Shown piece after piece: positions 48,123 to 59,225 of a DNA stretch of 64,000 nucleotides. The stretch's first letter is position 1; each line of letters opens with the position of its first letter. A program made the translations under genes and the position numbers. Below the pieces are notes generated by a model. It was not told where the DNA came from and made no database searches. It saw nothing but the letters and a program-made list of their open reading frames with translations. The DNA comes from Anseranas semipalmata (Eukaryota > Chordata > Aves > Anseriformes > Anseranatidae). The stretch spans positions 186,001-250,000 of the forward strand of contig VXAA01002999.1 of the NCBI GenBank assembly GCA_013399115.1, given 5' to 3'.

Positions 48123-50754
48123 AATCTGTAATGTCATCTTCATCAAAGTCTGCAAAGAGCTTGGAAGAGGCTATAGTCCCCTGGTAGCCTTATGTTTCAT
48201 GTTGTGTGGTTTAAAAGAAATGCTTTCATCAGGAAAAGTGTCACAAAAATTTCTTTATGAACCCCTTCAAGTTCTGTGCTCTGGTATCAATACATTCCTG
48301 CAAACACTGGCACTGCCTGAATATTTCTCTTTTAAAACTTTGACAGGCTGGAGCATATGGCAATTCTAGTGATCTCTGTCTTATCCTTTTCACCTCACAA
48401 CACTTTCTACCCTTTTATTTCTCTTGATATTGCCACATCCACAGCCCGCCTTTCAGCAAATTCCTCTGCAAGACTCAGTGCAGTTGACAGCAGCCTCTCT
48501 CTTATTCCTTTGGATGTGCTATGGGAGATGTACTTCTAGGAGGCAGAGACAGGTTGTCCCTTAAGCCATCTTTGGTGATAGATCACAAGAATGACAGACG
48601 TGACACTAGGGACAAGAACATATATTTTCATAGGATTCTGGAGAAAATGTTTGTAATTCAAAAGCATTCTTGTTTGAATTGGTTGTTAGAAACCCAGACT
48701 ATGCACCCCAGGATTAGCTAAAGGTCTTCAAGACATTGAAATGCCAAATTCAAAATCCTGTGAACTTAAAGCATAATACCAGCAACGAAACAAGCCATTA
48801 ATGACAATAATAATAAGCCACCATTGTATTAGCACTTGTTCCTTTCGCCCCTTCTGCTCTTCTCCAGCCTTTCCTCTCTCGATTTCTTTTTTTCCTCACC
48901 TCTAATGGTTCTTCCTAAACCATCCCACTTGTAAGCTAAAAATGTACCATATAAACTTTTTTTTTTTTACATAGGCTAACATTTAAAATGCTAATACAAA
49001 CTGAATACAGAGAAACATGTACTCTTAATGCACAACGGCATTCCAGATATGCAGGGGAGTTTTGGTAGGTATGTGTTGAACCTGAGATACACGTTAAAAC
49101 CATCCGCTGCTGCACGTTATCCCAAGCATTCTCTGTTCCATTTGGCTGTGCTCCAGGTGCAGCAATACGTGTGGTCAGCTTGGTATCTTTTCTACTGTCT
49201 GTTGTAAGCCTGTATCATCATCTCTCTAGGTAGACCCTGTTCATCTCAGTCTCACCCTCACTGGCACTGTTTAAATCTCAAGAGATAACTTCTCAATTGT
49301 GTATGTAAAAAATAATGAACCACAGTAAAAAATATGTTATTTCTGAATACAGCAGACTCCAGTCTGATGGAAAGAAAAACAGAAAAAAAATACTAGGAAA
49401 ATGGTTTAATGAGGAAAAAAATGTAAAAACCTAAACAATACCTACAAAATTGTGTAAGTATGCATTACTGCACCCTTCAGGATAAATGCATCTCTTAGAC
49501 GTGGGAGCCATATTTCGTTTTTATTTCAAATCCAATGCTATGTGAGTGCCAGTTATGATAATCCAGGCTGATGGTCAGGTCTGAACTGTCATTGCTTTCA
49601 GCAGTGTTTGCCTCTGAAGGTTCCATTGTGCGGTACGACAGTTAAACACCGTCTGCTCTCATAATACCGGCACTTTGGGGAAGGAATGGGCTTTTAAGAA
49701 TTATCCATTTAATATATCCCTTTGAAAATAACTGTTTCTACAAAACCTAGAGAGAAGCAATTGTGTTGATAGGGATCATTTCTTCTATGTTCAACACTAT
49801 TGAAATCTGTGCTGTCATAGGAATTATAGTTCTTCGTGGTTAACCACAAGGGGAGTAATAGCCCGGGTCTCTTTTCATGACAAGGGACTGCTAGACCCGA
49901 AGCATTCGGTGGCTTGACTACCTTGAGAGGCAGAAAAGATGCATTCAGAATTCAGCACCACCAGCAGAGATCAATCAGCTATAGCTCCTAAATTCGCCTT
50001 GGAAAAAGCAAAACTATAGGAAACCCCTAATAAAGATTCTTTTCTTAATTGAGCAAGTTGATGCGAAATAAGAAGGACCACTACCATTAGTAAGTGTGGA
50101 TCACAACCTCTACCATTTGTTTGTGAGTGGCTCATTTCAACATGTCCCATTCCACAAAGACTATAGAGGCTTCGCTCAGCTGACCGCCTGAGCTGATGCA
50201 TTGCTGTTATTTAGCACTTCAAAAAAGCACCATATTTAATTTTCACCTACAGACATTAAACAAGCTTTATAAATGGGATTTGTGGTACTCGGTCCTGGAA
50301 AGTAGGACAGTTATATTAGGGTACGTAAATGTACATCTATTCCCTCTCAGGAGCCAGATTTGGAAATTTTACCATTTGCTTTTCTGCACAGCACACTGTG
50401 TCTTTCACAGTACATCTTAAAAATACATCATAATAGGGTAGAAATGCTTTAAAATTAAAGACCAAAATTTCTGCTCTCTTGCTCATGCATTGCCCAGTAA
50501 ATAGTCACAAATGGTTGTTAATCTATTCAGTTTGTTAATGGGATCATGCCAAATTCAGGAAAACATTGCAAATAATTATAACTTACAACTCATCACCCCA
50601 CCCATCCTCATCTTTTCTCAGCCTTTTTTATTCCTTTTGTTTTTCCTCACTGACTGCCAGCTGCTGGTACAGATGTCATTTCCTGCCAGATGTTTTCATA
50701 AAAACCTCAATTAGCATCTATCCACAGATGAGACAGCTACAGAGCTATGGAGCT

Positions 50755-50796
50755 GTACAGACTTCCAAAGTCTGTACAAATCCCGACTTTGGAAGT
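50755..50796. repeat. Two overlapping, mutually exclusive perfect inverted repeats
   Basis: Hairpin A: GTACAGACTT (50755-50764) and AAGTCTGTAC (50768-50777), a 10-bp perfect stem with a 3-nt loop. Hairpin B: ACTTCCAAAGTC (50761-50772) and GACTTTGGAAGT (50785-50796), a 12-bp perfect stem with a 12-nt loop. Both use 50761-50772, so only one can form at a time. There is no evidence of transcription. A template-switch mutation that copied one arm in inverse orientation is a simple explanation. Confidence 0.9.
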
Positions 50797-51004
50797 ATAA
50801 GAGACTTAATGAGATTCTATTGCTCCTGACACATTGGTTTACCCAATGATTATTTCTTGCAGGTGAAGATTTCATCTGCATGATTCTTTCCAACTCAAAT
50901 AAAAGAATAAGCCAAAGATCTGCTTTAATATGTTATTACACTCCATTTTAAAAGAGGAATACAGAGCTCAACCCTGCAGCAAAGAAAGATACCCTAGGAG
51001 GAGT

Positions 51005-51645
51005 ATGGGGGCTGCAGTCAGTCCATAATGGTTCCTCTCTGCCACTTCTTCCTCCTCACACTTTTCCCTGCCCCAGCCTCAGTTCTCCCCATGGGCTGCA
51101 GCCCTTCAGGATTAACCCGCTCCAGCACGGAGGCTGCAGCTTCCTCCAGGGACCGTCCGCCTGCCCCAGCGTGGGGTTCTCCCCGGGCCACAGCATGGGT
51201 ATTTGCTCCAATGTGGTCTCTGCACAGGCTGCAGAGGAATACCTGCTCCACCATGGTCTCCAGCAGCTGCAGGGGAACCTGTGCCCCAGTGTCTGCAGCT
51301 CCTCCTCCCCTCTCCTGCCCTGGCCTCAGTGCTGGCAGGGCTGTAGTGCTGTTCCTCACATCTTTTCCCCCCCGCTCCTCTGTGTGCTGTGCAGCATCCT
51401 GCCCTTTCCTAAATCTGATCTCCCAGAGGCACCCGCTGAAGGGCTCCGCTGTGTCCCGTGGTGGGCTTGCTGCAGAGCCCGCTGGAAGCAGCCGGAATCA
51501 GCTGGAACCAGCCATGGCCAGCATGGGGCAGCCCCTGGCCTCCACTCAGAGGCCACCCCTGCTACCAGAACTTTACCATGGGTACCCACTACAGAGCCCA
51601 TTCATCCTGCTAGGCTTTTTCTTTAAGTTGTGTGCTGGATTGTGT
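51005..51645 (+). mobile_element. Avian LTR-like block, probable solo LTR
   Basis: This is a sharply bounded GC-rich block in AT-rich DNA. It has degenerate internal repeats of roughly 40-45 bp built around CTGCTCCA...CATGG...GGCTGCAG. It then has CTTTCCTAAATCTGATCTCC, CAGAGGC, a TGGCCAGC-type segment, and GGCCACCCCTG followed by CTACCAGAACTTTACCATGG. That order agrees with an endogenous-retrovirus LTR common in birds, which I know but cannot name with certainty. No gag, pol or env frame lies beside it and no second LTR is seen, so recombination to a solo LTR is likely. The 235-codon + frame at 51028-51735 and the 151-codon frame inside it are products of GC-rich LTR sequence, not genes. Confidence 0.7.
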
Positions 51646-52560
51646 GGATATGGGAAACAGAGCATCGAGATGGATAGAAAGGCTGAAGGCAACCAATGCA
51701 GGCAACCAAATGCACGCTCAAGAGAGTCAGCTTAAGTACCAGACCTAACTCTGTCTTGATAGTAAGTCACAATAAAGATATAAAACACCCCAGGAATAAA
51801 AACTTTTGCATTGAGTTTTTAGGAAACTAATATAACTGGAATTAAAACAAGAGATGATGCGAGTAAAAAAAATCTACAATATTTCATTGCACAATAATAT
51901 AGTGTGCTTAGGTTCTGATCTTGCTCCATTTTAAACTGTCATCACTCCTTATCTTCTGTTAGCGTCAAGTACAGCCACGTAAGATAATATCTGATATTTG
52001 ACCAACAAGCCTTGCATCATCGCAATAACAGCTTTAATAAAGGAATGAAGTTTAAAGCATTACCTTTTTCAGCACCTGAAAATAGAGATAATTAAGCCTT
52101 ATTTTCTTCAAAGCATTCTACCCTCCTAATGAGATCTAATGAATTCAGCACTGAAGATTTAACAACAGGTGCCTTTACATTAGGAGGACAGGCTGTACAG
52201 ACACAAACAGCACCTGCAGTCCTTTTCCTTGAGAATGCTAAAAAAGGCTTCCAAGCTTCTCCCTTCAGCAACAGCTGCCTTGCTAAATGCATACATACAC
52301 ACACAGGTATTGCCCAATATTCCTGAAGGGCCCAGGAACGGGTCTCAGCCCCAGCACTCGAGTATCTGCCTGTATCACAAGCATTGATTTACACTCACAA
52401 CACACGCTTCGCAGTCCTTGGTCTCGACTTGGACTGCTTGATACAGGTTGGCAGGGTTGGTTTTAGCCCTTGACTCGAGTCTGCAAGAAAACCAGGAGAC
52501 CTCTTAGCAGCTCCCAGATGCTGATTTATTGAGACGTATAATGCTCTTCCCACATCACGA
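51646..52560. other. AT-rich non-coding DNA
   Basis: Nothing recognised beyond the possible end of the LTR block. Overlapping frames on both strands at 52092-52326 have no known domain. Confidence 0.6.
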
Positions 52561-52680
52561 AGTGATGCCTGAGAGGTCTCATAACTTTCTCAACATCACA
52601 CAGGAAGCCTGAGAAAGAATCAGAAACTGTACTGCATCCCAGGCCAGTCCTTAATCCATGAGACCATGCTACTTTTTCCA
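52561..52680 (-). mobile_element. MIR-like SINE remnant
   Basis: Read on the + strand, GAGAGGTCTCATAACTTTCT, CAACATCACACAGG, AGAATCAGAAACTG, CATCCCAGGCCAGTCC and ATGAGACCATGCTACTTTT follow the reverse complement of the amniote MIR consensus in order and spacing. It is diverged, as expected for an old copy. Confidence 0.6.
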
Positions 52681-54770
52681 AGTGAACACATGAGCTACTT
52701 TTTCCACAGAGTAAGACTTCTTTCATCCCAATGTCAGCTCTCTGAGCTAACATGTTCCATGAAATACAACTCAGATTCAGCTCATGGAATGCAATGAGTT
52801 AAGAGGAAATAATCACACTCAGTAAAATCCCCTCACTGCTGTGTAGGAGATCAAGAACAGAAACTGCCAAGGTCATTTCACAGACCTACAATGACAGCTA
52901 AGTTATCAGTGGAGAAAGAAACCATTAAGTGATCCACAAGCTCAGAACAGAGCTTCTGTGAGTGACTCAGTGGCTGTCGGTGCTCACACTTATTTTGCCC
53001 AAGCATTTCCTTTCCTGCCCAGATGATCCTGTGTGCAAGGACTCTCGTTCCCTCATGCCTTACTGTTTTATCCTACAGAAGGCAATTTCTCAGCGTTCAT
53101 TTCTCCCTCTTAGCAAAGAGGTGATCTAGTGAGAATTCACAGAGAAACAGCTGTAAGAAATAGTGCTGACACCAACTATTTTGTTACCCCTGATAGCAAC
53201 TCAAGGGAGACTTTCCTTAATATCTCTTGAAGAACCTCTGGAAAAAAAATCACATATAGCTTGTCTCATTTATTCTATTTAGGAGAAGAATTCTGCTCCT
53301 GCCCTATCTCTGGGCATAAGATCCCTACATCTACAACCTTCCCAAAAGCAACTAAAGACACTCAATCAAAAACACCAAGTAAAAAGGCTTTTTTCACCAT
53401 TTAAAATATCCTAGAAGCTCTCAGTTTCCAACTCACTAACTTTCACGGTCTGTTTGTCTCCATGAGACTTATCTGCTCTCCTGCTTCAAACTCACGATGC
53501 AAAGAAAAGAACTCCTCACAGAAATCCATTCCCCAGGCTCCCGTACCTTTCAGCCTGCTCTGAGATTTAGCTTATCCCTGAGCAGCCTATTTACCTACCC
53601 CATTACCACATGAGAATTTAACTCAGAGATCTCCAGCTGTGCCTCAATCTAAAGTTTCTAATTCTACTCTTTAGAGCACCCAACACAATTCCTGCCCACC
53701 CATGTCTTACTTCTTGTCTTGATTTGCATGGAGGTAAAGGCAGATTTAGCTAAGATGTTCAGAGACAAGGAGATGAGATTTAATAAATAGAAACCCAGTT
53801 TGGCGATTTTTGTTATCACTAACCTTCACTGTCTATTTTTACATGTTTAAAGAGGAGACATCTACATGGTGAACTACATGATCTTAAAACTATGAGATAA
53901 TAAGCTGTATTATGTTTAATAAGCTACAATACATAAAACATGCTTTCTGATTTAATAAATATGCTCCAAATAACAGATAAATCCTTTTATTATATTTTGG
54001 TTGCTTTCATCACAGATGACACCCACAAAAGAGAGACACGAAGTATACCAAATTTTCCTACAGAGAAACACTTCTGTAATAGCCAAGGGACAACCAGTCC
54101 TAGCCAGAAGGCTCTTACTGGGTCTGCATGAACACCACGAGCAGCATTAGCGTTCCGGTCATTGTTCCACTGCTGCGGCACACTCCACTTGCAGCGTCAC
54201 TTTTGGAAGGTACAATGGCTGCGTATGATTAATCAGGGGCTATTTGTTGCAGAAGCTAATGGAAGAAATAGTGCTAAGCATTTTTCAAAAGTGAATAATA
54301 ACCTAGGTACCTGGCACCTGCATGCGAAGTGAAGCGTTACAAACAAATGAGGAATAATAGAGCTTACTAGGCATATAATGTTATTGTTTTATTAAAAAAA
54401 GTGCAGAATAAGCAAACGAGAAGTAATCAACCCGAACACTTCCACCAACTAAATAACCTTTAAACTTTCTGAGGTCCTATAAAATAACATGATTGATTAG
54501 CTTCTGCATGAGTCTATAAAGGGGAATGGGACATACATGTTTTGAAATATTAGAATTTTACTCCTACTTTTCTCTGTAAAAGTGTAGAGTCTACTGTTAA
54601 CTATAACTATTTTAATGGCCCAGGTCTTGCTATTGTGTTTCCTTGGCTTATAAAGTGCTTACAGAAATATTATTCAGGTCTTAAGAATTTGCTAAATTAA
54701 TGCCTGGAGACTGTCGGGCTTTTTAAAAAGAAATGCCAAATAATTGTTTCCTTATATTGTACTTTTTATA
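52681..54770. other. AT-rich non-coding DNA
   Basis: No gene recognised. The stretch from 54200 to 54720 has even composition and few simple repeats and may be part of a conserved non-coding cluster. This is a judgement of texture only. Confidence 0.5.
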
Positions 54771-54796
54771 CACACACACACACACACACACACACA
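54771..54796 (+). repeat. CA microsatellite, 13 units
   Basis: Uninterrupted (CA)13, likely polymorphic in length. Confidence 0.97.
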
Positions 54797-57761
54797 GGTA
54801 GAGCTCCATCTTCCTAACAGACCCAGGACCATGAAGTTACCCTGCCTGGAACTTTATTTAAAGAATAAAAAAAAAAGAAAAAAAGAAATTTTAAAGGAAA
54901 CCAAGGCTGATGCATGTGCAGATGGCAGGTTTACAGCAGGACAATACACCGTTTAGACAGGTTAGCAGTTATTGCATTTGCTGCGTAAAACATTGCCAAT
55001 TTGCTGATAGCTCATTTCTATGCAGTTAGAAATGGTATTTTGCCAATCATATAAATCCCACCCTAGAAATCAAAATTGAACCTGGCTTCATCACTGCCAA
55101 TTTATCAGTTCTGGCAGACGACTATTGCTGGATTCATAATTCCTAATTTGTTTTTTCTTCTCCCACTGCTTCTTGCTAAAGAAGATTACTTGTATCTATT
55201 CTGTCCATCCATAAACCTCCTGAGCTCAGAATCTTCCTCCTGATGTGTCCTAATGTATGGAAGGACTTTAGGGAGCCACCAGTGTAAATACTCTTGATTA
55301 ACACTAGAGAAAGAACAGGAAATTTATTGGCCACTAATTCTAGCCACTACTTAATTAATCCCATTTAAAAAGAAGAATTAATTCACAGTATACATGTAGA
55401 AGCACCTAAAAAAAAGGATCACTGACAAAGTATTGACATTTCTGAACTACAGGCATAGCACTGAGACTTGAGAGACTGATATTAGTTGATTTTTAGAATG
55501 CTGAGAAGTTCGGAAAGGTGAGAAAATGAGAATTTTTGGGAGACACCTATTGCCAAATCCTTTTGCTTTTACACACAGCAGAAAAAGGAAACAAAGAAAG
55601 TCATATTTTTTTTTTGCTATAAGGAAGTTAGAGAACAGAAATATTAACATAGAGCAATCACAATTAAATCTGAAGGTGAATAAACTGAGAATATAACAGA
55701 GTTAATTGTTTGTGATATAAAATTGACTAATATAAAAATCTTAGCTATCTTATTTCTCCTGAAGTGTATTTTTATGGGCTTTTTAGAAAAAACACAGTAC
55801 CATTCTACTCTGAAAGAAGTTAGATATTTACTGGACTGGCTGACATTTGGGGTTGAATTTGCATTCAGCATACTTTAAATGTTCAAATTGAAAGGAGTGA
55901 AAGCCTTTGTTTTGAAAAACAAAAATATCACACAGCGGAAAGAGCGAGAGAGACAGGGAAAACAACTGAATGATGGATTGAGAGATAAACATTGTGCATT
56001 ATTGTTTATTCAAGCAGCTAGCAGCACTAAATAAGGTTTTCCTAATATCATTACTATGGTGATTAACATCCTTTTTCACACTTAAAAATCATTCCTGAAA
56101 TTCAAGAATGAATTGATTTCTCCCCACTACAATTAATTACTCCACATCTAATTGCAGGAAGCTGCTTATTTTTTCCAACTCTGCACTTGCAAAATAGTGG
56201 CTTAATTCTACTCCCTCTCATCTTCTGTTCTATGGGGGATCAGTAAGCTGTGGTGTCAGGATGATAAAGTATCTGCTCCTAGCCTTCTCTCCATAAAGCA
56301 AGCGAGACCTACCATACTATATTTCTTCCTCAGGGAAGGAAAGTGGCCAGTTTTGAGTTTTAAAGAAGGAACTCAAGAGAAAAGACAGGACTGTAAAAAA
56401 TAATCACTATGGCTTAACAAGCACTGCCAAGTGTTCTGCTGGTTGTAATGAAAATGGTATCTTGAGAGTTTCTGTATGGTTATAAGATAGCAGGGGTCAT
56501 CTGGGCTGCAGTTCATCAAATAAGTGTTTGAGAGAGAATCTCTATAAAAAGCAAGAGTAAAAATTGCTGTGGAGATATCAAGAAAACTGTATTTTGTTTT
56601 CAGAAGCTTTTTTTTTTGTTAAGCTGCTTCTTGACAGGGAGAGACCAGAGAAGTGGTGCTAATGTTCCCTGTTGAGCAGCCAGAAACATTTCTCGGTGTG
56701 AGCTTGCAAATAACATAACGAAGTTGAATTCTGCCATTCCACAAGCAGTTTTTTCTTTTATTTTTTGATACACTGCACTTTAGCATCAGCAATACTGGAA
56801 CATTCTGTGGCACCACTTATATACTATGTATGTAAACAGCAGTGGTAAACTACATGGAGTGCACCGAGACAGCGCGTGAAGTGGCTGTCAGCTCCCACAT
56901 GTGCAATGAGAACATTTTGGCAATAGTTATTCAGAAGTGAAGCAGTTTGGAATAGTTCTGTATTTCTGATGGAAACCTGGCATGTAACAAAATCTAATAT
57001 AAACTGGGATTTTCTTAAAAACAGGTAGGTACTCATTTAACACAACTTCATCAAAAAGAATCAAATGAAGAATACCATCATTATATTAAATCAAATCAAC
57101 TTTTTCAGTCTCTGCCTAAGGATGACTTCTCTTTAGGAACTTTCAGTAGCTTTGTTCTTTTACAGCAAAAAATACAAACTAGTGTCTTAAGCCCACGTTA
57201 ATGTGTTGCTGAAATGTTTTCTATGCCACTAGAACAACCTTTGAAAAAAATACAAAACTGATTGAGATCCTTACCAACTTCCAAAACCCCATGCACAAAA
57301 TACAATGAAACTAGTTTACCATACATATGTACCCATATGTGCACACACACTTTCCAGTTGCCACTTTTTTGTGTTAATAAGATACTGAAAAATCCCTTGG
57401 CTACACAAAACACTGAACTAGTTACTTTTTGTTATTTATCTTCCTACTTTAGCTTGTCTGAACATCTTAACCTACCAATAAGTGAAACATTGAGAAAATA
57501 CAAATGCAGTTCTTAGCAGGTAGCCCTGCTGAAAATACACAGCCTGGAGGAGCAGATTAATTGTGGCAAAAGACAGAAAAACACAGTGGTATTTGAAGAA
57601 CATGGAGCTCACTTCATGTTTTGCCTCTAAAATAATCAGCACAAGGAAGAGCACCCACTCACAACACCAAGAAATACTTATGCTGTGGCTTATCAGCATC
57701 TGATAGGCACAAAACTTAGATCTCATGTGAAAAAATACGTCCAAAGCCTGGAAATCACAAA
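54797..57761. other. AT-rich non-coding DNA
   Basis: No gene recognised. The stretches 54950-55150 and 55960-56230 look like candidate conserved non-coding sequence (TAATTA cores, ATTGTTTATT, few repeats). The 132-codon minus frame at 57472-57870 runs into the CR1 3' end and has no domain of its own. Confidence 0.5.
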
Positions 57762-58412
57762 AATCACAGAACCATACAATGGTTTGGGTTGGAAGGGACC
57801 TTAAAGACCACCTAGTTCCAACCCCCCCGCCATGGGCAGAACACCTTCCACTAGACCAGGTTGCCCCCACCCAGGTGCAGGACCTCGTTGAACATCATGA
57901 GCTTCTCACAGGCCCACCTCAAGCCTGTCAAGGTCCTTCTGGATGGCATCCCTTCCCTCTAGACTGTCAGCTGCATCACTCAGTTTCATGTCACCCACAA
58001 ACTTGCTGATGGTGCACTTGACCCCACTGTCCATGTCACCAAAGATATTAAACAGTACGGGTCCCAATATGGATCCCTGAGGGACACCACTCATCACTGG
58101 TCTCCACCTGGACATTGAGCCGTTGACCACAACTCTTTGGATGTGGCCATCCGGCCAATTCCATATCCACCAATGGTCCATCCATCAAATCCATGTCTCT
58201 CCAATTCAGAGACAAGGATGTTGTGTGGGACAACATCAAAGGCTTTGCACAAGTCCAGGTAGATGACATCAGTTGCACTTCCCTTGGCCACCAATGCTGT
58301 CACTCTGTCATAGAAGGCCACCAAGTGAGTCAGGCATGATTCACCCTTTGTGAAGCCGTGCTGGGCTGTCTCCAATGATCTCCTATGCTGTGTCTCAAGC
58401 ATTCCAAAGTGG
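57762..58412 (-). mobile_element. CR1 LINE, reverse transcriptase fragment joined to 3' tail by internal deletion
   Basis: On the minus strand the element carries the CR1 ORF2 reverse transcriptase: [13 protein letters not shown], then [14 protein letters not shown] (motif A), then after a frameshift [17 protein letters not shown] (motif B), then KFVGDMKL where the family has the catalytic FADD box, so the first Asp is lost. [14 protein letters not shown] block follows. At about 57862-57868 the sequence jumps to the CR1 3' UTR and tail (reverse complement of ATAGAATGGTTTGGGTTGG type), skipping the rest of ORF2 by several hundred bp. The frameshift, the catalytic change and the deletion make it dead. 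Separate frames at 58094-58402 and 57906-58181 are the two halves. Confidence 0.93.
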
Positions 58413-58769
58413 TTACAATGGGCTTGAAAGTAACATATGTAAGATTAACGGTTGCCTTTAGTTGCTGTCTGTTTGCTGAGCTCTGTGGTTCACTTGTGAC
58501 ATGTTTCTCAATAAAGCACCTAGCACATCTTCCTGCTAGGACTAGAAACTTTCTCAATGAAAAAAGTTAAAAAAGGAAAATATCATCCTATGACTCAAGG
58601 AACCGTGGCTGCACATAAAAGGCCCAGCTGTTTGAGGCCTGCAAACAGGCAAAAAAAGCATAGTGTTTTCATAATTGTTAGAGGAATCCAAAGGAACATT
58701 TATACATTAATTCTGAAGAATGGAAATTTTGTATCATGTGAAAACCAAAGTCAATAGAAACATAGCCTC
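58413..58769. other. Spacer between two opposed CR1 fragments
   Basis: AT-rich, no recognised element. Short frames on both strands have no known domain. Confidence 0.6.
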
Positions 58770-59225
58770 ACAAAGCATCCTTAGAGCCAAACTGGTGAGA
58801 TACAGATTAAATAAGCAGATAAGGTGAGTGGAGAACCGGATGAGCCTCTGGACTCAAAGGCTGGTACAAAGTCCAGCTAGAAACTGTTTTCTCATGGTAA
58901 CTCTCAATGATCAATACTGAGACCACTACTGTTCAACTTTATTCACGGCCCGAATGATGGGACAAAATGACTCTTAGCAAGTTTGCAGACAGTTTCAAAC
59001 TTGGGAGAGTGCTCAATATGCTGTACTGTCTCTCAAAGGGACCTAGCCAGGATGGAGAAATGGGCTGACAGGAGACAATCTGAAGTTCAATGAAGGCAAA
59101 TACCAACTCCTGCAGCTGGGATGGAACAGAACCATGAAACACCGGGCTGAGCACAAACTGGCTGGAAAGCAGATTTGCAGAAGAGGGCTTAGGTGTCCTT
59201 GCGTACAACAAGCTGGACTTGACTT
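58770..59225 (+). mobile_element. CR1 LINE fragment, reverse transcriptase to connection region
   Basis: The + strand matches CR1 ORF2 from just before RT motif B. It has ACAAAGTCCAGCTGGAA-like sequence, TCAATACTGAGACCACTACT (VLGPVLFN region), then SKFADSFKLG at 58976-59005, where the catalytic FADD box reads FADS. A GAAATGGGCTGACAGGA block and LESRFAEEGLGVL (59162-59200) follow. Several frameshifts break the frame. Neither the 5' part nor a 3' tail is present. The minus-strand frame at 58939-59211 is its shadow. It lies about 360 bp from another CR1 piece in the opposite orientation and covers an overlapping portion of ORF2. Confidence 0.88.

Larger units (their letters stand above)
44357..50754. 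other. AT-rich non-coding DNA with possible conserved elements
   Basis: No gene recognised. The stretch 45690-46210 has the even texture, TAATTA cores and lack of simple repeats typical of conserved non-coding elements. At 49836-49847 there is a perfect 12-bp palindrome, GTGGTTAACCAC, and 49864-49899 holds a 7-bp stem (CGGGTCT/AGACCCG). The 90-codon frame at 48097-48369 starts in a poly(T) run and is not convincing. Confidence 0.5.

Noticed and set aside
51028..51735. 235-codon open frame as a gene
   Set aside because: It lies inside GC-rich LTR-like sequence, has frames open on both strands, and its translation is low-information Ser/Pro/Ala-rich text without a domain.
58939..59211. 90-codon minus-strand gene
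   Set aside because: It is the antisense shadow of the + strand CR1 fragment.
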